Shown: positions 34,506-42,828 of the stretch, in pieces
How positions within the stretch are numbered: position 1 is the first letter of the stretch
Layout: each line of letters starts with the position of its first letter
DNA from: Petrimonas sulfuriphila
Lineage (GTDB): Bacteria; Bacteroidota; Bacteroidia; Bacteroidales; Dysgonomonadaceae
NCBI RefSeq assembly: GCF_051201015.1
Contig: NZ_JBPEHI010000001.1
DNA: 64,000 nucleotides
Direction: 5' to 3' (one strand)
The notes under the pieces: generated by a model
Told to the model about the DNA's origin: nothing
Databases searched by the model: none
The model's input: only the letters and a program-made list of their open reading frames with translations
Position numbers and translations under genes: made by a program

Positions 34506-35075
34506 ATGATCAGAGACGAAAACAAAGAGCAGGCCCTTCTTCAGCAGATTGTACGCGGTAATACGATAGCCATGAAGAAGTTTTACGACACCTATTCGGG
34601 GTATCTTACCGCGGTATGCTCTCGTTACATCGCTGACAAAGAGGATGTAAAAGATATCTTACAAGAAAGCTTCATCAAAATTTTCAAAGCAGTAGATAAG
34701 TTCGAATATAAAGGGGCGGGATCGTTAAAAGCGTGGTCGGCCCGCATTGTAGTCAATGAAGCGTTGAGACATATCCGGGAAAGCAATAAGCTGAAGGTTA
34801 TAAACCTCCCCGGTGAGGAGCTGCCCGACATGGCCGATGACCGTGAGCCTGATTTCAATGAGATACCCACGCAGGTTATCCTGGAAATGATCCGGAAGTT
34901 ACCTGTGGGCTACCGGACCGTATTTAACCTGTATGTTTTTGAGGAAAAAAGTCACAAGGAAATTGCTTCGATACTGAGCATTTCTGAAAGTACTTCTGCC
35001 TCGCAGTTACACAGAGCCAAAGGCTTGTTGATGCAAGAGATAGATTTGTATCGGTTTAAAAAAATGGCACTATGA
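34506..35075 (+). CDS. ECF-type RNA polymerase sigma factor
   Basis: A 189-residue sigma-70-like protein with only regions 2 and 4. Region 2 has YLTAVCSRYIADKEDVKDIL followed by QESFIKIFKAVDKFEYKG; region 4 has LPVGYRTVFNLYVFEEKSHK then EIASILSISESTSASQLHRA, the -35-binding helix-turn-helix. It redirects polymerase to a stress or uptake regulon. The stop overlaps the ATG of the next gene by 4 bases, so the two products are made in step and that partner is the likely anti-sigma factor. No SusC/D genes are adjacent. Confidence 0.9.
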   Translation: MIRDENKEQALLQQIVRGNTIAMKKFYDTYSGYLTAVCSRYIADKEDVKDILQESFIKIFKAVDKFEYKGAGSLKAWSARIVVNEALRHIRESNKLKVINLPGEELPDMADDREPDFNEIPTQVILEMIRKLPVGYRTVFNLYVFEEKSHKEIASILSISESTSASQLHRAKGLLMQEIDLYRFKKMAL

Positions 35076-36331
35076 ATAATCAATGGCAGGATAACCTGCG
35101 CAATCGGATGGAGCATCACGAAGAGCCTGTTCCCGAAGGTTTGTGGGAGAGCGTCGAGCAGGTGATGAGCGCCGGGAGCTCCGTGGGGACAAAGCCGGCG
35201 GGACAACGGATCCGGTTGTGGGACAAGCGTATCGGGGCAGTAGCAGCAGTGGGGATTGTTTTGTTTTTTATCGGGTTGTACACGTTGAAGGAAAATCAAA
35301 AAAACATACAGCTCGTAGAACAGAGACAGCCAGAACTGCCTGCTCCCGTTGCGCATCCCGACAAAGAACCGCTCTTGGCGCACCGTACTGAAAATGAAAA
35401 ACCGGAAACGGAAAAAAAGTTGCGTGGAGCTAAAGGAGAGGAAACAGCTAAAACAGCGGAAACAGTGAGGACAGCGGATGTTGTTGAAGCGGCTGAACGG
35501 CAAAGCGAAGAAATCCCGCGTCAGGGAGAGCCCGAAAATTCTCCTTCTCCCCGTGTTGACCGGAAATACAGTCCGGAAACTAACGACGGGCAGGCGTTTC
35601 GCTTGCCGGCACGGCGACGTAACGGTAGGCCCGCAAAATGGCAGACGGACCTTTATGCGTCGAACATCCCGTCGGGTTCCTCCAAACATTACGACGGATA
35701 CCGCAGCTTTACCCCTTTTGGGTTAAAATCGGAGGAAGAGGAGCATGTGCTGGCCGCAGGTTCGGGTTTGCCCGGCGATTTTATTGTGGGGAAGGAGTAC
35801 CGGCACGTCTATACCGACGTCAAGCATTTTCAGCCGGTCACGCTGGGTGTTTCGCTGAAGTACAACCTCAGCGACAGCTGGAGCATCACGAGCGGCCTCA
35901 ACTATACCGTTCTCTCCTCGCAGCTAAGCACGGGAAGCTACAATCATTACTACAACAGCCGGCAGACGCTGCACTACCTGGGCCTCCCGGTAACTGTTAA
36001 CTACACCGTCTGGCGCTCCGGCCAATTATCAACGTATATCTCCGGCGGTGGGATGGTGGAGAAGAACGTCGCGGGCGCACTGTCCACCGATTATATTGTG
36101 GACAATAAAATTGAAGAGCGTAGTCAGGAAGGGTTGTCCGTTAAACCGCTGCAATGGTCTGTAAGCTCCGCTGCCGGCATGGAGTACCGGTTGTGGAAAG
36201 GCATCGGATTGTATGCCGAGCCGGGAGTGACCTACCATTTCAGGAACAGTAGCGGAGTGGAAACGATTTATCGGGAAAAGCCGTTGAACTTCAACATCAG
36301 GCTGGGACTGCGCTTTTCTTTCAATGAATAA
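35072..36331 (+). CDS. Membrane-anchored outer-membrane beta-barrel protein, probable anti-sigma partner
   Basis: A 419-residue protein in three parts. Residues 1-52 are soluble and start MNNQWQDNLRNRMEHHEEPV then PEGLWESVEQVM, with no signal peptide. Residues about 53-71 (IGAVAAVGIVLFFIGLYTL) form one membrane helix. Residues 72-200 are a Glu/Lys/Arg-rich, probably extended linker. From about 250 on, alternating strands (VTLGVSLKYNLSDSWSITSG, GMEYRLWKGIGLYAEPGVTY, FNIRLGLRFSFNE) look like a PorT-type outer-membrane barrel. Its start overlaps the ECF sigma gene, which suggests that the N-terminus holds the sigma factor. Such an architecture would span both membranes. The family is known in Bacteroidetes but I know of no defined function. 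Confidence 0.72.
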   Translation: MNNQWQDNLRNRMEHHEEPVPEGLWESVEQVMSAGSSVGTKPAGQRIRLWDKRIGAVAAVGIVLFFIGLYTLKENQKNIQLVEQRQPELPAPVAHPDKEPLLAHRTENEKPETEKKLRGAKGEETAKTAETVRTADVVEAAERQSEEIPRQGEPENSPSPRVDRKYSPETNDGQAFRLPARRRNGRPAKWQTDLYASNIPSGSSKHYDGYRSFTPFGLKSEEEEHVLAAGSGLPGDFIVGKEYRHVYTDVKHFQPVTLGVSLKYNLSDSWSITSGLNYTVLSSQLSTGSYNHYYNSRQTLHYLGLPVTVNYTVWRSGQLSTYISGGGMVEKNVAGALSTDYIVDNKIEERSQEGLSVKPLQWSVSSAAGMEYRLWKGIGLYAEPGVTYHFRNSSGVETIYREKPLNFNIRLGLRFSFNE

Positions 36332-36338
36332 AACCCAT

Positions 36339-36368
36339 AAAAAAACCATCCCGAAGGATGGTTTTTTT
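36339..36368. terminator. Bidirectional terminator between the barrel gene and nqrF
   Basis: CCATCC (36346-36351), loop CGAA, GGATGG (36356-36361), flanked by seven A on the left and seven T on the right. It ends 5 bases before the nqrF stop and 8 after the barrel gene, serving both converging units. Confidence 0.85.
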
Positions 36369-36372
36369 ATGT

Positions 36373-37647
36373 TTATCCGAAATCGTCGAACATGATCATT
36401 TCCGGCGGAACGCCGAGACTGTCGAGCATCCGCTGTACGGCTGCCGCCATTGGCCCGGGGCCGCACATGTAGTATTCAATATCTTCAGGAGCATCGTGAT
36501 CCTTCAAGTACGTGTCGTGAATCACCTGATGCACGAACCCGGCGGTGTACTTCACGCCTGCGGCATCGGCTGCCGGATCGGGACGGTCCAGCGCCAGGTG
36601 GAACGAGAAGTTGGGAAACTCGCGTTCCAGCTCGTAGAAATCTTCCAGGTAAAAAGCCTCCATCAATGCACGTGCACCGTAGAAGTAAGACATTTTGCGG
36701 TCGGTGGTCTTCAGCGTCTTCATCATGTGCATGATTTGCGCGCGTAAGGGGGCCATCCCGGCGCCACCGCCCACCCAAAGCATTTCGCGCTTGCTGTTGT
36801 AGATGGGGTGGAAATCGCCGTAGGGGCCGGACATGGTTACTTTATCGCCCGGCTTCAGGTTGAATATATAGGACGATACGATACCCGGGTTCACGTTCAT
36901 CCATGTATTTTTTGCCCGGTCGAACGGCGGGGTTGCCACGCGCACGTTCAGCTTGATAATATCGCCTTCGGCAGGATAGTTTGCCATGGAGTAAGCACGA
37001 ATGGTTTCTTCTTCGTTCTTGACGGTCAGGTCCCACATCTTAAACTTGTCCCACTCGGGTTTATATTGTTCATCGATCGCGAAATCGGTGTACTTCAACT
37101 CGTATTTTGGCACTTTTATCTGGCTGTAGGAGCCGGGGATAAAATCCAAATGCTCGCCGTCGGGCAGCCGCACCACAAATTCCTTGATGAAGGTGGCCAC
37201 GTTGTCGTTGGAAACAACCTCGCATTCCCATTCCTTAACGCCAAACACCTCTTCGGGAACGACGATATTCATGTCTTCTTTCACCTTTACCTGGCAACTA
37301 AGGCGCCAATTGGCCATCTGCTCCTTGCGGCTGAAGTGTCCGGTTTCGGTCGGGAGAATTTCTCCGCCTCCGTCCAGCACCTGGCAGCGGCATTGTCCGC
37401 ATGTTCCTCCGCCACCACACGCGGACGAGAGGAATATGTTCTGTGACTGCAGCGTATTAAGCAGGGTTGACCCCATGGGAACGTCTATATTTTTCTCTTT
37501 ATTGACGGTAATCTTCACATTTCCGGAAGGCATCAGCTTTGCTTTGGCCACCAGAATGACAATTACCAAGATCAGAATTATCAACAAGAAAACCACTACA
37601 CTGGTTAAGATGGTTATTCCGCCTGAACTCATTAACAACACATTCAT
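36373..37647 (-). CDS. nqrF: Na+-translocating NADH:quinone reductase subunit F
   Basis: A 424-residue subunit with an N-terminal membrane helix (TSVVVFLLIILILVIVILVA), a plant-type [2Fe-2S] domain with C77, C83, C86 and C118, and a ferredoxin-reductase FAD/NAD domain containing RAYSMANYPAEGD and WVGGGAGMAPLRAQI. It is the entry point for NADH electrons. It is last in the nqrABCDEF run. Length and cysteine spacing are normal. Confidence 0.95.
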   Translation of the reverse strand: MNVLLMSSGGITILTSVVVFLLIILILVIVILVAKAKLMPSGNVKITVNKEKNIDVPMGSTLLNTLQSQNIFLSSACGGGGTCGQCRCQVLDGGGEILPTETGHFSRKEQMANWRLSCQVKVKEDMNIVVPEEVFGVKEWECEVVSNDNVATFIKEFVVRLPDGEHLDFIPGSYSQIKVPKYELKYTDFAIDEQYKPEWDKFKMWDLTVKNEEETIRAYSMANYPAEGDIIKLNVRVATPPFDRAKNTWMNVNPGIVSSYIFNLKPGDKVTMSGPYGDFHPIYNSKREMLWVGGGAGMAPLRAQIMHMMKTLKTTDRKMSYFYGARALMEAFYLEDFYELEREFPNFSFHLALDRPDPAADAAGVKYTAGFVHQVIHDTYLKDHDAPEDIEYYMCGPGPMAAAVQRMLDSLGVPPEMIMFDDFG

Positions 37648-37708
37648 TGTATATCCTGTTTTTTTATTTTGAAAACTTTGTTTATTTTAATTGGCGTTGA
37701 GCTTACTG

Positions 37709-38323
37709 TTAAATATTGATTCCCGAGAAACTCATGAATCCAATGGCCATCAAGGCCGTGATGATAAATGTTATGCCCAACCCTTTCAGCGGTTTGGGAA
37801 CGTGGGAATATTCCAGTTTCTCTCGGATGGCGGCCATTCCAAGAATGGCCAGCAGCCAACCGATACCGGAGCCGAACCCGTAGGCGGTGGCCATGCCCAC
37901 ATTGGCAAATTCGCGTTGCTGCATGAACAATGAACCTCCGAGGATGGCACAGTTTACGGCAATCAATGGCAGAAAGATACCCAACGAGGCGTAAAGCGAC
38001 GGGCTGAATTTCTCCACTACCATTTCAACCAACTGAACGAAAGATGCAATAACGGCGATAAAAATGAGCAGGCTGAACACACTCAGGTCGATCGTTGCAA
38101 ATTGCGGGCCCAACCACGCTAAAGCGCCTGCCTTAAGTACGTAGTTTTCGAGCATATAGTTGATGGGCAGGGTGAGCACGAGCACGAAAGTGACCGCAAT
38201 GCCCAGCCCGAAAGCTGTCTTAACGTTTTTTGATACAGCAAGATAGGAGCACATACCCAGAAAGTATGCGAATATCATATTGTCTACAAATATCGATCTT
38301 ACAATTAGACTAATAGCATCCAT
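37709..38323 (-). CDS. nqrE: Na+-translocating NADH:quinone reductase subunit E
   Basis: A 204-residue integral membrane protein with about six helices. It opens LIVRSIFVDNMIFAYFLGMC with the conserved cysteine and has AVNCAILGGSLFMQQREF with the second one; NqrD and NqrE together hold an intramembrane [2Fe-2S] centre in the solved enzyme. It is related in fold to NqrD, encoded just before it. Start and length fit the family. Confidence 0.94.
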   Translation of the reverse strand: MDAISLIVRSIFVDNMIFAYFLGMCSYLAVSKNVKTAFGLGIAVTFVLVLTLPINYMLENYVLKAGALAWLGPQFATIDLSVFSLLIFIAVIASFVQLVEMVVEKFSPSLYASLGIFLPLIAVNCAILGGSLFMQQREFANVGMATAYGFGSGIGWLLAILGMAAIREKLEYSHVPKPLKGLGITFIITALMAIGFMSFSGINI

Positions 38324-38400
38324 ATTTATTTTTTTATTTTTGTTTTACGATAATTTTTCGATAAATACTCGATAGTTATCCGGTTAACACGCGTAGCGCA

Positions 38401-39033
38401 CTAATTGGTCCCTTCCTGTAAATCCTTGTTTTTCGACCGGTGTACCCAGATGATGACTGCGACAAGGATCAACGCCATGGGGGCCAGCATCATAAGGCCG
38501 TTGTTTTCGTAGCCGGCACTGTATGCTGCCTGCGGGATGACTTTGTATCCGAGTAGCGTGCCGGATCCCAGCAGTTCGCGGAAGAAGCCCACCGTTACCA
38601 GTATCCATCCGTATCCCAGTCCGTTACCGATCCCGTCGAGGAACGAAGGCCACGGCCCGTTGCCCAGGGCAAACGCTTCCAGGCGCCCCATCAGTATACA
38701 GTTCGTAACGATCAGTCCCACAAAAACCGACAGCTGCTTGTTCACGTCGTAAGCAAATGCTTTGAGTACTTCGCTTACGATGGTCACCAATGCGGCCACC
38801 ACCACCAGTTGAACGATGATACGGATACGGTTGGGGATGGTTTTTCTCAACAGCGAGATAATAACGTTTCCGAAAGCGGTGACAATGGTTACGGCGATGG
38901 CCATTACCAATGACGGTTCCAGCTTGGACGTTACAGCCAGTGCCGAACAGATGCCGAGCACCTGTACCAGGATAGGGTTGTTTTTATTGAGAGGCCCTAA
39001 CAGGGCCTGTTTTGCTTTTGCTGATAATGCCAT
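38401..39033 (-). CDS. nqrD: Na+-translocating NADH:quinone reductase subunit D
   Basis: A 210-residue membrane protein of about six helices with NPILVQVLGICSALAVTSKL and VGLIVTNCILMGRLEAFALG, whose cysteines match the paired ligands in NqrE. It forms the other half of the inverted NqrD/NqrE pair. It begins 29 bases after nqrC. Confidence 0.94.
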   Translation of the reverse strand: MALSAKAKQALLGPLNKNNPILVQVLGICSALAVTSKLEPSLVMAIAVTIVTAFGNVIISLLRKTIPNRIRIIVQLVVVAALVTIVSEVLKAFAYDVNKQLSVFVGLIVTNCILMGRLEAFALGNGPWPSFLDGIGNGLGYGWILVTVGFFRELLGSGTLLGYKVIPQAAYSAGYENNGLMMLAPMALILVAVIIWVHRSKNKDLQEGTN

Positions 39034-39062
39034 ATTCTTATCGTTTTATAATGAATGCGGAT

Positions 39063-39758
39063 CTATTTTCCGTCATTTAATTGCAGTAAAAAATTCTTGT
39101 ATTCTCCCACGCTTTCCAGCAACATCGCGTCAACTCCTTTACTGGTGATGGTGCCACCCGATATTCCGTCGACATAGTCCCTTTCGGAGTTGGTTTGTCC
39201 GGGTTTAACCACGGCTATGGATTTAAATTCGCCGTTTTTTATCAGCTCTTTCCCGTTGAATTGATTCCGGAAATGTGGGTAAACTATTTCCGCGCCCAGC
39301 CCCGGAGTTTCACCCGCGTGTCCGAATTCGGAACCGTAAACGGTGCTGCCGTTGCCCTCTACGGAGAGGTATCCCCAGATAGGCCCCCACAGGCCGGTGC
39401 CGTTCATGGGGATAATGTATTTTTTGGAACCTTCCACTTCCGCTTCATAGACAGCAAGCCCTTCCCCTTCGCCCGAAAAAGCGGGATCGGTGGGCTCAAT
39501 TCCTTCCGTGCCGTCGATCTTTACTCCTTCGGGAGTGATGAGGTAGGCCGATTTAACCAGGGCTCTGTAGATGCCGTCGGCTTCGGCCGGGGAGGCATCA
39601 ACGCGCAGCGACCGGAGGATCTGCTGCATCTTGTCGGTATTCACGTTTGCAGTTTGTCTGTCGCTTAACACCTGGTGGGTGAAGGCCAGACCTATGGCAA
39701 CGATAATCACCATTACCGATGCGTATATTATTGTATATGTGCTATTTTCTCTGTTCAT
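39063..39758 (-). CDS. nqrC: Na+-translocating NADH:quinone reductase subunit C
   Basis: A 231-residue subunit with one N-terminal helix (TIIYASVMVIIVAIGLAFTH) and a periplasmic FMN-binding domain. The flavinylation site is DGISGGTITS with threonine T203; the usual form is SGAT, so the SGGT here is a small variation, which I believe also occurs in related Bacteroidales. FMN is attached by ApbE, which is not encoded in the window. Confidence 0.94.
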   Translation of the reverse strand: MNRENSTYTIIYASVMVIIVAIGLAFTHQVLSDRQTANVNTDKMQQILRSLRVDASPAEADGIYRALVKSAYLITPEGVKIDGTEGIEPTDPAFSGEGEGLAVYEAEVEGSKKYIIPMNGTGLWGPIWGYLSVEGNGSTVYGSEFGHAGETPGLGAEIVYPHFRNQFNGKELIKNGEFKSIAVVKPGQTNSERDYVDGISGGTITSKGVDAMLLESVGEYKNFLLQLNDGK

Positions 39759-39798
39759 AGTTCAATTGTATTCAGTAGTTATTCAGAAACACGAATCC

Positions 39799-41004
39799 CT
39801 ATTTTTTCACGGCAGCTCGTTTTAAGCGGCGTTTGATGTTGGCATCCACCACATAGAAATCGATCAGCGGAGCGAAAGCGTTCATAAACAGGATGGCAAG
39901 CATCATGCCTTCGGGATACCCCGGGTTGAAGATACGGATCAGGATGGCCACCACACCAATCAGAAAACCATATATCCATTTCCCCTTTTCCGTACGTGCC
40001 GATGTCACCGGATCGGTTGCCATGAATACAGCCCCGAAAGCGAAACCGCCAAGCAGGAAGTGATACACCGGCGGCATTTCCATAGCGGCATTTTGTGCGA
40101 GCAAATTAAGCAGGGCAACGGTGAACAGCCCTCCCAGGAAGACGGAAGTCATCGTTTTCCAGCTTCCTACGCCCGTGATGATCAGCAGGATGGCTCCCAG
40201 CAGGATGGCCAGGGTGGATACCTCACCGACCGACCCGGGAATTAATCCGATAAACATATCCCACAACGACAAAGGATTACCTGTGATTCCCAGGAAAGAG
40301 AAGTCTCCGAAACGTGAAGCGTCCGATACGGCAAGTTGTCCGAGCGGTGTTGCGCCGGAAAAGCCGTCTACAACATTTCCTCCACCCAGGCCGAACGTGT
40401 CGGCAGTGCGTACCCATACCTGATCGCCCGACATTTTAGAGGGATAGGCAAAGAACAAGAATGCGCGGGCGATCAACGCCACGTTAAAAATATTGTATCC
40501 GGTTCCGCCAAAAACTTCCTTCGCAAAAATGACGGAGAACGCAGTGGCTACGGCAATCATCCAGAGCGGGGTGTCCACGGGTAAAATCATCGGGATAAGC
40601 AATCCCGAGACCAAAAAACCTTCGGCCACTTCTTCCTTCTTCATCTGAGCCATGGCAAATTCGATGCCCAGGCCCACCACGTAGGAAACAACGATCTGTG
40701 GAAGCATGGCTAAAAGTCCGTAGAGGAAAGTTCCCACAAAGCCTGCCTGAACGTTTATGGCCAGATAATGCTGGTAACCCACATTATACATCCCCATGAG
40801 CAATGCCGGAATAAGTGCGAGTATCACGATAACCATCGTACGTTTTGAGTCTCTGGCATCGTGGATATGTACTCCCGATTTCGACGTCTTGTTGGGTACG
40901 TACAGGAAGGTTTCAAAGGCATCGTATGTAGAATTCAACCAATGAAATTTACCTCCTTCTTCGAAATTCGGTTTTATTTTATCGAGAAATTTTCTTAACG
41001 ACAT
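39799..41004 (-). CDS. nqrB: Na+-translocating NADH:quinone reductase subunit B
   Basis: A 401-residue membrane subunit, about ten helices, with a soluble N-terminal extension of 50 residues. The covalent FMN site is DGFSGATPLGQL with threonine T219. NqrB carries riboflavin and the FMN on the membrane domain and is thought to be on the sodium path. It lies 68 bases after nqrA and 40 before nqrC. Confidence 0.95.
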   Translation of the reverse strand: MSLRKFLDKIKPNFEEGGKFHWLNSTYDAFETFLYVPNKTSKSGVHIHDARDSKRTMVIVILALIPALLMGMYNVGYQHYLAINVQAGFVGTFLYGLLAMLPQIVVSYVVGLGIEFAMAQMKKEEVAEGFLVSGLLIPMILPVDTPLWMIAVATAFSVIFAKEVFGGTGYNIFNVALIARAFLFFAYPSKMSGDQVWVRTADTFGLGGGNVVDGFSGATPLGQLAVSDASRFGDFSFLGITGNPLSLWDMFIGLIPGSVGEVSTLAILLGAILLIITGVGSWKTMTSVFLGGLFTVALLNLLAQNAAMEMPPVYHFLLGGFAFGAVFMATDPVTSARTEKGKWIYGFLIGVVAILIRIFNPGYPEGMMLAILFMNAFAPLIDFYVVDANIKRRLKRAAVKK

Positions 41005-41072
41005 TTATTTTATCTGTTTTAATTTATTGTTATTCTATATTTGTCAATGCGTAGAGCGGAGGGCCGTACCGG

Positions 41073-42419
41073 TTACTCCATCTCTTTTCTCAGCATGTCC
41101 AATCCTGTGCGTACAATACGCTGCAACTCCAGCTTGGAGGTGTCCACAAACTCGCAAAGTGCAAAATCCTCGGGCGCCACTTCGTAGATCCCGAGCTGTT
41201 CCATCTTATCGATGTTGAATGCCAAGGTGGATTTTATCAGCTGTTCGGGGAAAATATCCAGGGGGAATACCTTGTCGTATTCGTTGGAGACGATGATGGC
41301 TCTGGGGCCGCCCAGCAGGCGTGCATCCAGGCGATAGGCCTTTTTCAGTTTCAGGTAGGTGGCGCCGGCGCTGTAGCGTTTGGGCGACAGGGATGCCCAT
41401 CCGAAAGCTTCGTGAACATCGTCACCTTCCGGTATTACGGTCAGTTGCGAATGGGTGGCGCGGAGCGCGCCTTCTGCCTCTATCCGGGTTCCGGTAAGCA
41501 CGTTCCCGCTGATGTACCTCAGGTTGCCTTTTCCGTTGACATTGTCAGCAAAGAGCTTGCCCAGCTCCGTGCCGACAAGCATGTTGTAATAGCCGGTTTG
41601 TTTGACTTCCGATCCGGTAAGTGCTACGGTGCGGGTAAGGTCTACCACGCCTTTGTTGAAAAGCCTTCCGATGAACAACACATCCAAGGCATTTAATGTC
41701 CAGACTACTTCGCCCCTGTTCACGGGTGCCAGGTAGTTGATGTGTGTGCCGGTGTTTCCGGCGGGGTGTGGCCCTTCAAACTCAGTTATCGTTACGTTTG
41801 CGGCTTTCCTCAGCCCTTCGTTTTTCGTAGCGGGGCTGATGGAGAGGAACACCTTTCCTTTGGTGAGCCTGGCTAATGCGTTCAACCCGGTTTGCAGGTC
41901 GGCCTCCTGGCCTTTCAGGATGAAATCGTATGAGGGGGCCAGCGGAGCCGTGTCGAATCCGGTAACGAAAATGTCGCGCGGTTCTTTTCCGGGATCGGCA
42001 ACGACGTCGTAAGGGCGTTGTTTGATGACAAACCAGATGCCGGCGTCGAGCAGTCTCTTTTTGATTTCTTCGGGAGGCAACGTACCGATCTCACTTTTGC
42101 CGTACTCTACGTAAGTGTTTTTTTTGTCGGCTTTGACAGTAACGTTCAGTATACGTCTTTTTTCTCCGCGGTTGATGGCTGTGACTGTTCCGCTGACGGG
42201 AGATGCAATCATCATGTCCGGGTGCATTTTAGAGAAAAATAACGCTTGTCCGGCTTTCACGGTATCACCCACCTTAACTTTGAGTTTGGGCGTGATTCCC
42301 TGAAAATCTTCCGGGCACACCTGTACATATTCACTTGTTATACTGCCGAGAAGTGTTTCTTCGGGTTTCCCTAACAAAGGAATCTGCAAGCCTTTCTTGA
42401 TTTTAATTCGATTAGCCAT
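41073..42419 (-). CDS. nqrA: Na+-translocating NADH:quinone reductase subunit A
   Basis: With the start at MANRIKIKKGLQIPLLGKPE (ATG 42419) the protein is 448 residues, the normal length; the longer frame to 42470 adds a stretch without homology. It is the peripheral, cytoplasmic subunit with Rnf-C-like folds (VKVGDTVKAGQALFFSKMHP) and lacks iron-sulfur motifs. It is first in the operon. A -7 element about 110 bases upstream implies a leader of some 100 bases. Confidence 0.94.
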   Translation of the reverse strand: MANRIKIKKGLQIPLLGKPEETLLGSITSEYVQVCPEDFQGITPKLKVKVGDTVKAGQALFFSKMHPDMMIASPVSGTVTAINRGEKRRILNVTVKADKKNTYVEYGKSEIGTLPPEEIKKRLLDAGIWFVIKQRPYDVVADPGKEPRDIFVTGFDTAPLAPSYDFILKGQEADLQTGLNALARLTKGKVFLSISPATKNEGLRKAANVTITEFEGPHPAGNTGTHINYLAPVNRGEVVWTLNALDVLFIGRLFNKGVVDLTRTVALTGSEVKQTGYYNMLVGTELGKLFADNVNGKGNLRYISGNVLTGTRIEAEGALRATHSQLTVIPEGDDVHEAFGWASLSPKRYSAGATYLKLKKAYRLDARLLGGPRAIIVSNEYDKVFPLDIFPEQLIKSTLAFNIDKMEQLGIYEVAPEDFALCEFVDTSKLELQRIVRTGLDMLRKEME

Positions 42420-42527
42420 ATGTAATTGATAAAAATAACTGTTGGTTTTCTCAGGATAAACAACTATCAATCAGAGTTCTATTTAAAATAAGCTGTGAGG
42501 AGGGATAGCTATTTTCCGTTTAAGGTG

Positions 42528-42535
42528 CAAAGATA
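42528..42535 (-). promoter_or_regulatory. Candidate -7 element of the nqr operon
   Basis: Minus strand reads TATCTTTG, a full TAnnTTTG match. No good -33 box is seen at 19-21 bases. Confidence 0.5.
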
Positions 42536-42710
42536 ACTGTTTTATATTCAAAAAAGGAAGAATAGTGAAAAAAATCTTTATTCTGAAAATAAGTTAATTC
42601 CCGGTTTCCCTGAACGGGAGCTTGTCCGCTATCTATTTGTGGGGATGAGATGATCGAGGAATAAAAGTTGAAAAATATTTCCTGTTTTCCACAAGATCGT
42701 TATCTTTGCA

Positions 42711-42718
42711 GCCGTCAT
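42711..42718 (+). promoter_or_regulatory. Candidate -7 element of the rhamnosidase gene
   Basis: TATCTTTG, with TTTC at 42686-42689 and a 21-base spacer. The leader to the ATG at 42829 would be about 105 bases. Confidence 0.5.
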
Positions 42719-42828
42719 TCTTTCGGGTATTGGTTTTATGAAACTGTGAGAAAAATTGTTGGTCGCAAGATTCAGCTGTTAACGAAAAGCATGCGAAAGC
42801 CCATTACTAATTTATAAAATACAAAGTC

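Larger units (their letters stand above)
42420..42828. other. Divergent intergenic region between nqrA and the rhamnosidase gene
   Basis: This 409-base gap holds the nqrA -7 element (42528-42535, minus) and that of the GH78 gene (42711-42718, plus), separated by 175 AT-rich bases. I see no further gene or strong hairpin. Confidence 0.6.
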
